Shown: positions 57,676-64,000 of the stretch, piece after piece
Layout of the letters: the number at the start of each line of letters is the position of its first letter
How positions within the stretch are numbered: position 1 is the first letter of the stretch
From: Manihot esculenta
Lineage: Eukaryota > Streptophyta > Magnoliopsida > Malpighiales > Euphorbiaceae
Assembly (NCBI RefSeq): GCF_001659605.2
Contig: NC_035163.2
Coordinates: 29,166,158-29,230,157, forward strand
DNA: 64,000 nt
Reading direction: 5' to 3'
Notes under the pieces: model-generated
What the model was told of the DNA's origin: nothing
Database searches by the model: none
The model's input: the letters and a program-made list of their open reading frames with translations, nothing else
Position numbers and translations under genes: made by a program

Positions 57676-59815
57676 TTTCTTTCTAGCTAGTTGAATGATT
57701 CTGCTGAGGATCAGAAGCTGCAGTGAATGGATAACGTTTACAATTTTGAATGGTGGAAGATGATTGTTCCGTATCCGGGGATTTGTACTGCAGAAATGTA
57801 AATTTAAGGCCGATTTGCTATTAAACTCTTGAAAATAATAAAATCTAAAACCTAAGAAAGATAAATCTCAAATTTCTAAGCCTTCGTTTGTCTTAACTTT
57901 TACAGAAAGTAGAAAAATATTTTTCAAAGCAAACATGAAAAAAATTTAATTAAAAAAAATTTCTAGTCAAAGAAAAAATTAGATTATCTTAAAACAATGA
58001 TTTAAAAAAAATGAAATTATTTTTCATATTTGAAATTGTTATTAAGAGATCTCTGTATATTAATTTGTTACTTTATTTTATTTTTAAATTAAAATTAAAC
58101 AATAAAAATAAATTATTTTATATAGAAAATAATTTTTAAAAAATATTTTTTAAATAAAAATTATTTTCCGTAAATAAATAGAGTCTAAATTAAAAAAAGT
58201 TAGATATTTAAACCTAATATAAAAAAAATTCTATATGTAATTATTTAACTTATATTGAATAAATAAATTTAATTTTAAAATTATAATAATTACATGTAAA
58301 TAAAATTATAATAATCTATATTTTTTAAGTAAAAATATTTTATAAGATCTATAAAATAAATAACCTATTACTAAAAATTTATAACTATTTAAATTCATTT
58401 TTGTTAAAAAGTTATAGAAATTTCTTTGCTTTAATTCAACACCAAAATGAATTTAGATTTTCTTTTTTTTTTCATCAAACCTCTATTTATTTAATAAAAA
58501 ATATTTTTCAATAAAAATATTTTCATTATTTTTTAATATTTGAGACATTTTTAAAAAATATTTTATATTTTTTTTGTATTCAAAGGAGAAAGTGATTTTC
58601 TTATGTTGAAATCTTACTAACAATACTTAACTCTTTTATACGTAAATTTATTAGCATTGTTTATTTTTTAATATTTCTACTAAATAATAAAAAAAAAAGC
58701 TATTTTCTAGAAAATATTTTACACATTTAAATTATTTCCTCAAAACAAATTGAACCTAATTATTAAATTAATTTTTATTTTTTTAGTTTTAAAGTATCCA
58801 TAAAAATATATAAATTTTATTAAAATTATAGATAATATTCTATATTTTGAGAATAACAAAACTTATATTTTAAAATTTTAAATGCAATTCTTTTGCAGAA
58901 ATAAAAAGGAAGCTAAACTATTTATTTTGTTTTGTTTCACAGGTTCTTACAAGTCTTTGCAATCCCAAGTGGCTTTTAGACATAATAAAATTGGGCTTCA
59001 TGGAGGAGTAGGTGGGCCCATTGTGAACCCACTTCAATTGATAAATTCAATTTCCTTATAAATTTAGTCTCATTTAAAGCTCCGTTCGACATCGGCAATA
59101 TTCAATATCTTAACTTAAATGATTGAATTGAATATAAAAAAAATTATTCTAGCTGATTATTAGCTGATATTTTAAAATTTTAAAAATAGCGTTTTAAGGC
59201 GTCTATAAATTTAATTAAATTTTCAAAAAATAACATTTTCCTTTTATTCGTTTTCTTTTTGTCTGCGAGTAATGTATAATCATCTCACTCGCATAATCAC
59301 CTCCTTATTATACAGATCGTATGTATGAATGCCTGACGGCTATTTAATTTCTTTCGGCGCGCGTGCTGATGGGGCTACAAAGTGATTGGTCATACTCTCT
59401 TTTTCTCATATCATGTAACATACTTCTCATTTTTGGACTGAATTGCACAATGTTAAATCGTTCTGTTTTCGTATGATCTAATGAGTTTTGAGTCTGTGTA
59501 TTTTTCAGGATCTAGCCTCGCTTTCCGTAAATGCGAGAGCCCAACAATTATCCTTACCACAACAAATATTCTTTATTAAAAGAATTAATATTTTAAAGGA
59601 ACCTAAATTTTGTAACCATCCATTTCTGTTATTTTGTTTTAACTGGTTCAAAATTAAACAATTCAAATGCTCACCCCGATGAGGTTGTTAGCTTGGATCA
59701 TTGCTTAAAAACAGAAGGCTAACAAATCATCAATTTATTTAAAAGGATCCACATTCAAAGTGTAGTTCTAGTGGATCAATCTTAGGAACAAAAACTTCAT
59801 AATCGTTATGAAGTT
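57676..59815. other. Spacer between array copies 5 and 6
   Basis: A/T-rich, with the copy 5 promoter on the left. A less A/T-rich stretch (59260-59700) has one short frame and no recognised family. Confidence 0.45.
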
Positions 59816-61072
59816 TCAGAGCCTGAATTGAAGCAAAGGAGAAATGCCATCAAGGCCTCTTCCATTGGAGTAGACAACATATTCTCTCACTGTGGTCTCT
59901 CTGTACTTGGGAGGATTATCTTCAGATAACAACTCTTTAATTGGTCCATAGACTCTTGAATTCGGCATAACAGATGTGCTAAAAAAGCTCGCCACTGATA
60001 TTCTTGGTCCACCATGGTTTGCCAACACCCTGTGCTCCACGCTAATAAACTTGTCGTTAGATATGAGCTGCAAAGACAGCAAGACTTCTAAGCTCATGAA
60101 GAGTAAGATCCCAAAAGATTTCCTCATAAATGCAGACAGTTGTTAAGTAATTAAGTTGAAGGGCTTGCCTGTAGAAGGTCTCCGATGTTAACTACTAGAG
60201 CATCCGGCGAGGGAGGGACATCAATCCATTGATTCTGATGCAGAACTTGGAGGCCACCAATATGATCTTGTAGAAGAACTGTGAGGAAGTCATTATCTGT
60301 ATGCTTGCTTGTGCCCAAGGTTAATTCTGGTTGGGGGCATGCTGGATAATAGTGACAAAGAAGAGCAAGTCCTTCACCACAATTCATATCTTTCAAGTGG
60401 TTTGGATTTAGACCAAGAGCCTCAGACAACAATTCCAGCAGTAAGCTTCCCAATTTCATCATTTCCTTGCAGTACTCCTTTAGTATGTCTCTGCAAAATA
60501 GTAATATGTACATTAAGGAAAATTCTTCTTACAAAGATAATGGTATCAAGGTTCCTCTACCTGCAGACGGCTGGGAGATGTTCTTCCTTGGGAGGATCCG
60601 GAGCCATGAGAAGAAAAAGGGTATCTCGCCAATTGGCTGCTGGTGCAGTATACAAATCAAAATTGCTATTGTACACAGCCTTTTTGGAATAATCACGAGT
60701 GTAAAATTTCTTCTTCAGCTCAATATCTTGCTCGTAAAACCTACGAATACCATCCTTCATCTCCTGGAGAACAGAGAGAGGAATTCCATGATTGAGCACT
60801 TGAAAAAATCCCCAAGTCTCCGAGGCATTTTGAACTTGGTCAACAACCTGCTTGCGCCGAAATGAATCGTTATGGAGACCTTGGAGGTCGATGACAGGAA
60901 AACTGAACTTGGCATCAACAGCAAGTGGAGTCGTGGTGGAGTCTGAGGCATCCTGAGGTTGATGGAAAAAATGAGGAATCTTGGTGATTCCAGCATCAAC
61001 AAGTCCTTTAACACCTGCTTTTGTGTCATCAAAAGCTCTTAATTCACTTGTTCGGCAAGAACTGATAGCCAT
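59816..61072 (-). CDS. 2OG/Fe(II) dioxygenase, ACC-oxidase-homolog type, array copy 6
   Basis: Exons 61072-60561, 60490-60169 and 60067-59816, total 1086 nt (361 residues). Signature [20 protein letters not shown], then PHFFHQP and FFQVLNHGI. Fe(II) ligands H234, D236 (KHTDNDF) and H290 (VEHRVL); 2OG-binding R300-x-S (GPRIS). Intron 1 (71 bp) is GT-AG; intron 2 begins GCAAGC. An in-frame ATG at 61105 would add 11 residues, but it lies inside the 3' LTR of the neighbouring element (61090-61310), so 61072 is preferred as the ancestral start. Promoter and leader upstream of 61089 are now element sequence. It shares PAANWRDTL with copy 5 (TTNWRDTL). Confidence 0.93.
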
Positions 61073-61089
61073 AGTTCTTTGAATTTGGT

Positions 61090-61310
61090 TGAGAATTTGA
61101 ATCATAATACTAGAAAAAAAAAAAATAAAGACCTAATAAAGAATTTTCTAAGAAAAATGAAAAATTTAAGTGTCTTTTTCAAAACTTAAAAAATCTCAAA
61201 ATATCTTAACAAATTTTATAATTCATTTAAATAATAAAAAATCTAGAATAATAAAAAATAATAATGGAATATCAAAATAAATATTTCAAATTTTAAATTA
61301 AAATTTAGCA
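61090..61310 (-). repeat. 3' LTR of the TRIM-like element
   Basis: Bounded by TG...CA on the minus strand and preceded by a purine tract. It ends 17 bases from the ATG of array copy 6 and contains an extra in-frame ATG at 61105. The TATA box of the 5' LTR is not preserved here. Confidence 0.72.
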
Positions 61311-61975
61311 TTCTTCCTTAATTTAAAATTTTATCAAAATTTAAATTTTATGGATGGAGCACGCAATAATCGTTGATATACTTCTCACAGACCTGACATG
61401 GAGCACTTCTCTCCAAATCACCACACTACCATTTTATTCTGATTGATTTTTTTGAATGAGAGAACTTCTCTTCAAAATAAATTTTTTTATTTTTGTACAC
61501 GTAAAACATTAATCGGTATAAACTTATCTATTGCCAGATAAATCTTCTCCAAACAATCAAATTTTATTCATCACTTCTTTAGTCGGTTAAAATATTCATT
61601 AGTCGGTTAAAATATTCTTACATGGTGTCTTTTTTTTTCATACTCAAAATCTCTTTTTGAGATGTAGTAATTGCATTCTCTTTGTCCTTTTATTACCTTG
61701 ATACAATTCTTTTGGTATAATTTTTATAAAAACTACTTATGAGGCTCCAGAATGAGTTATAGATAAAAATCTTGGAGTTTTTGCTGATTCGTTTCATGAA
61801 CTCTTATTTGATTGAGTGTTGGATTGTTTTCTAAAAGAGAGAGTTCCTTTCATTTTCAACCCACCCTTTAAATGGACCTTCATTTTTACTGTCCATGCTC
61901 GTTAATTTTCACCTTTAAACAATGGATAATTTTTTTTTAAAGAATTAAACCTCACCATTTCAAAAGATACCATGC

Positions 61976-62228
61976 TGAGAATTTGAATAATAATACTAAA
62001 AAAGAAAAAGAAATAGAAAAATAGAAAACTGAATAAAGATCTCTCTCACAAAAAATAAAATTCAGATCCTTTATATAGACTACAATCAATATTCAAAATT
62101 TAAAAAAAAAATTCAAAATATTCTAATAAATTCTATAATTTATTTGAATAATAAAAAATCTAGAATAATAAAAAATAATAACAGAATATCAAAATAAATA
62201 TTTAAAATTTTAAATTAAAATCCCAACA
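61976..62228 (-). repeat. 5' LTR of the TRIM-like element
   Basis: TGTTGGGATT...AAATTCTCA on the minus strand, with TATA box CTATATAAAGG (near 62077-62087) and the tRNA primer site just inside (61961-61972). Confidence 0.75.
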
Positions 62229-63117
62229 AATCTCAGGACAAAAGCAATGGCAGATTTGAAAAGAGAGAAGAAGATATTTTGAATAAAAATAAGTGTTAAT
62301 CGAAATTGAGAAGGACAAGCAGCTGCTAATAAAAGTTCATGGCAAGTTGGATCAACTGTTTGTGGATCTTCTGATGCAATTGCGGAGCATTATTGGCATG
62401 GCAATTGCAAAACCTGTTCCATTTCAGGATAAGTCAAAAGAAAAAGAACAAGCGGCGCAATTTGAGTGTAGGCTCCATTGAATGGTGCTGCCATGAGGCC
62501 CATTATTACTTTAGTAGGCCCATCCGCCATATTATTCTGGCTATTTTGCTTATGATATTAAGGAAATAATAAAACCTGTAACAGAGATTTTTTTTTTTCA
62601 TTTTATTAAATTACTTTTTATTTCAGTTAATTGCTCCAATTTCAATTATTTTTCTACAATTTTCTAAAATTCTTTTTATCACGCTTTTTCCTTTTCCTTT
62701 TAATCATATCACTTGTACAGTGATAAACTAACAAAAATATTGATGGTATTCAGTGAAAATAAATTAATTTTTTTAAAAAAATTAATTAATACACCTTAAT
62801 CTCTTAAAATAAGATTTCTTGAACAAAGTAACTTATGGGTTTTGTCAATATATCGTAACAATAAAAATTTATTGGTTTTGCAGCATGGGAACAGAAAGAA
62901 AGAAAAAAAAATTGCGGGAGATGTCTCGAAGGCAAGACAGAGTTGTAGAACACCAGAGGTGTAAAGCCCCAGCCAGGACGAGGAAAGGACAGCCATAATC
63001 CTGGAGAACATACAGATATACTCAGGAAAACAGAGACCCGCATTACTCATGACATAGAATTTTGACAAGAAAATGTAGACGGCCCATTAAACCACTCCAC
63101 TGCTTGATGACTCAGAT
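62229..63117. other. Spacer between TRIM-like element and TPK gene
   Basis: A less A/T-rich patch (62290-62490) carries a 62-codon plus-strand frame of unknown kind, perhaps a gene fragment. The right part holds the TPK 3' UTR. Nothing else. Confidence 0.4.
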
Positions 63118-64000
63118 TCACCTCTTCTTCAGAGTTGTTTTACCACCCACTAAATCAGATGCTGACAACATTCCAGCTTTACCAACATCAACAACTCCAA
63201 GCTCTTTCAATGCTAGTGAGATATCTTCACGGCCAATCTTCCCCATTTCTTTGAGTTTCCATATCAGGACCTCAGCAGACCTGTGTCAAGAAGAAAATCA
63301 GAGAGAGAGAGACAGCTAACCATCTATATATATATTTGATATAATAAGTAAATGAAAAACAATTTGCAGTGAAATGATGTTGATTTTGACTCACACAACA
63401 GCTCCATCACTATCAATATTAACAGCCTCCAGATCAAGATTGGCCAACCCCTGGGTTTGAATCCTGTTAACCAGTGCTCTTTGTCTGTCTTCCATGAATA
63501 CCTCCGTAACGTAGAGAAAAAATAGGCCCAAACCGAGAGTACTGCTCAGTATCCAAAGTGCACCAAAAGCACGCCCACCTTTAGTTCTAAAGCTCTCAGC
63601 TCCAAAGCCTAGGGTAGTGACAGTTGTACATACACAAAACAAGGAATCAATAATATCCAAATCTTCAACTACATGCAAGAATATGGCTCCAATAATCATA
63701 AGCACTGAAAGAATGGCCATGCCCAAAAGGCACTTGAAAATAGGTCTGTTGAATACCGTCTCCTCCGTGGATGGGTCATTCTTTTGATGCTTGTTTAGAG
63801 CTTTAACCAGCAGCATTTCCTGCTTCTCTGTCAAGTAATCTGCAACTTTGTTCATTATTAATCCCACAAGAGTCATCCCTGTGAAGACAAAAACAAAGAC
63901 GAGTATTTTTGCAGAGCTAGTATTAGGCGATAGGTCCCCATATCCAACGGTGGTTATAGTCACAACAGAGAAATACAGAGCATCAATGACTGGACTTGTT
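63118..64000 (-). CDS. Two-pore potassium channel (TPK/KCO family), C-terminal part, cut by window edge
   Basis: Two exons are visible: 64000-63395 (continues beyond the window) and 63280-63118, joined by a GT-AG intron. The first carries the end of pore helix 1 and its filter (TITTVGYGDL), membrane segment 2, a cytosolic linker, segment 3, pore 2 and segment 4. Pore 2 reads TTVTTLGFGAESF, where I recall TTLGYGDKSF as the family form. The exon junction lies in the first EF-hand loop (NIDSDGAVVSAE, near canonical but Asn at position 1). The second loop (DVGKAGMLSASD) has lost ligands at positions 3 and 5. The end is TTLKKR. TPK channels are dimers of two-pore subunits, mostly in the tonoplast, releasing K+ and gated by Ca2+ and 14-3-3 proteins (family knowledge). 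N-terminus not seen. Confidence 0.92.

Larger units (their letters stand above)
61090..62228 (-). mobile_element. Short non-autonomous Copia-type LTR element (TRIM-like)
   Basis: Minus-strand element of 1139 bp with no coding capacity. The 5' LTR (62228-61976, 253 bp) begins TGTTGGGATTTTAATTT, has TCTATATAAAGG as TATA box, and ends CAAATTCTCA. Three bases on, TGGTATC (61972-61966) matches the initiator-tRNA-Met primer site of Copia elements. The internal region is about 665 bp. A purine tract AAGGAAGAA directly precedes the 3' LTR (61310-61090, 221 bp), which begins TGCTAAATTTTAATTT and ends CAAATTCTCA. LTR identity is high at both ends and low in the middle, so it is old. No 5-bp target duplication was seen. 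It lies in the same direction as array copy 6, with 17 bases between LTR end and ATG. Confidence 0.78.

Noticed and set aside
62293..62481. 62-codon plus-strand frame as a gene
   Set aside because: No recognised domain, no splice context and no homologue that I recall; kept only as a remark in the spacer entry.

Overview
This window looks like nuclear DNA of a eudicot plant. The genes have introns, the spacers are very A/T-rich, and plant-only families are present (ERF, ATL, WAT1/UMAMIT, CASP-like, TPK). The retroelements are of plant type: a LINE with a CCHC ORF1, Copia pol, short tRNA-derived SINEs and small LTR elements. A rosid, perhaps near Euphorbiaceae, is only a guess from gene style.

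Layout. An ERF group IX transcription factor (512-952, minus) is followed by a 5.4-kb LINE (2488-7903) whose 5' third is inverted, as expected from twin priming, with a perfect 15-bp target duplication. An A/T-rich spacer with a MITE-like repeat and a short SINE leads to a block of conserved single-copy-type genes: ATL1-type RING-H2 ligase (12883-13947), ETF beta subunit (15664-18222, five exons), bHLH IVc iron-response-type factor (20313-22495, five exons), WAT1-related transporter (22799-24470, minus, seven exons) and a CASP-like 5B protein (26697-29203, minus, three exons).

From 31.5 to 61.1 kb there is a tandem array of six same-strand 2-oxoglutarate/Fe(II) dioxygenases of the 'ACC oxidase homolog' type. 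All have three exons, intron phases 2 and 0, and a middle exon of exactly 322 nt. Five of the six use a GC donor at intron 2. All six keep the Fe(II)- and 2OG-binding residues. The array is probably a specialised-metabolism cluster. The array has gathered mobile DNA: a tandem-repeat-rich remnant of a probable LTR element between copies 2 and 3, a leader-like remnant, a SINE and a decayed LINE fragment between copies 3 and 4, a Copia fragment inside intron 1 of copy 5, and a short Copia-type LTR element whose 3' LTR ends 17 bases before the ATG of copy 6. The window closes with the 3' part of a two-pore K+ channel gene (63118-64000, minus) that has an unusual second selectivity filter.

Exon coordinates were read by eye from splice signals, frame continuity and family resemblance. 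No database search was run, and family names are recognitions from memory.
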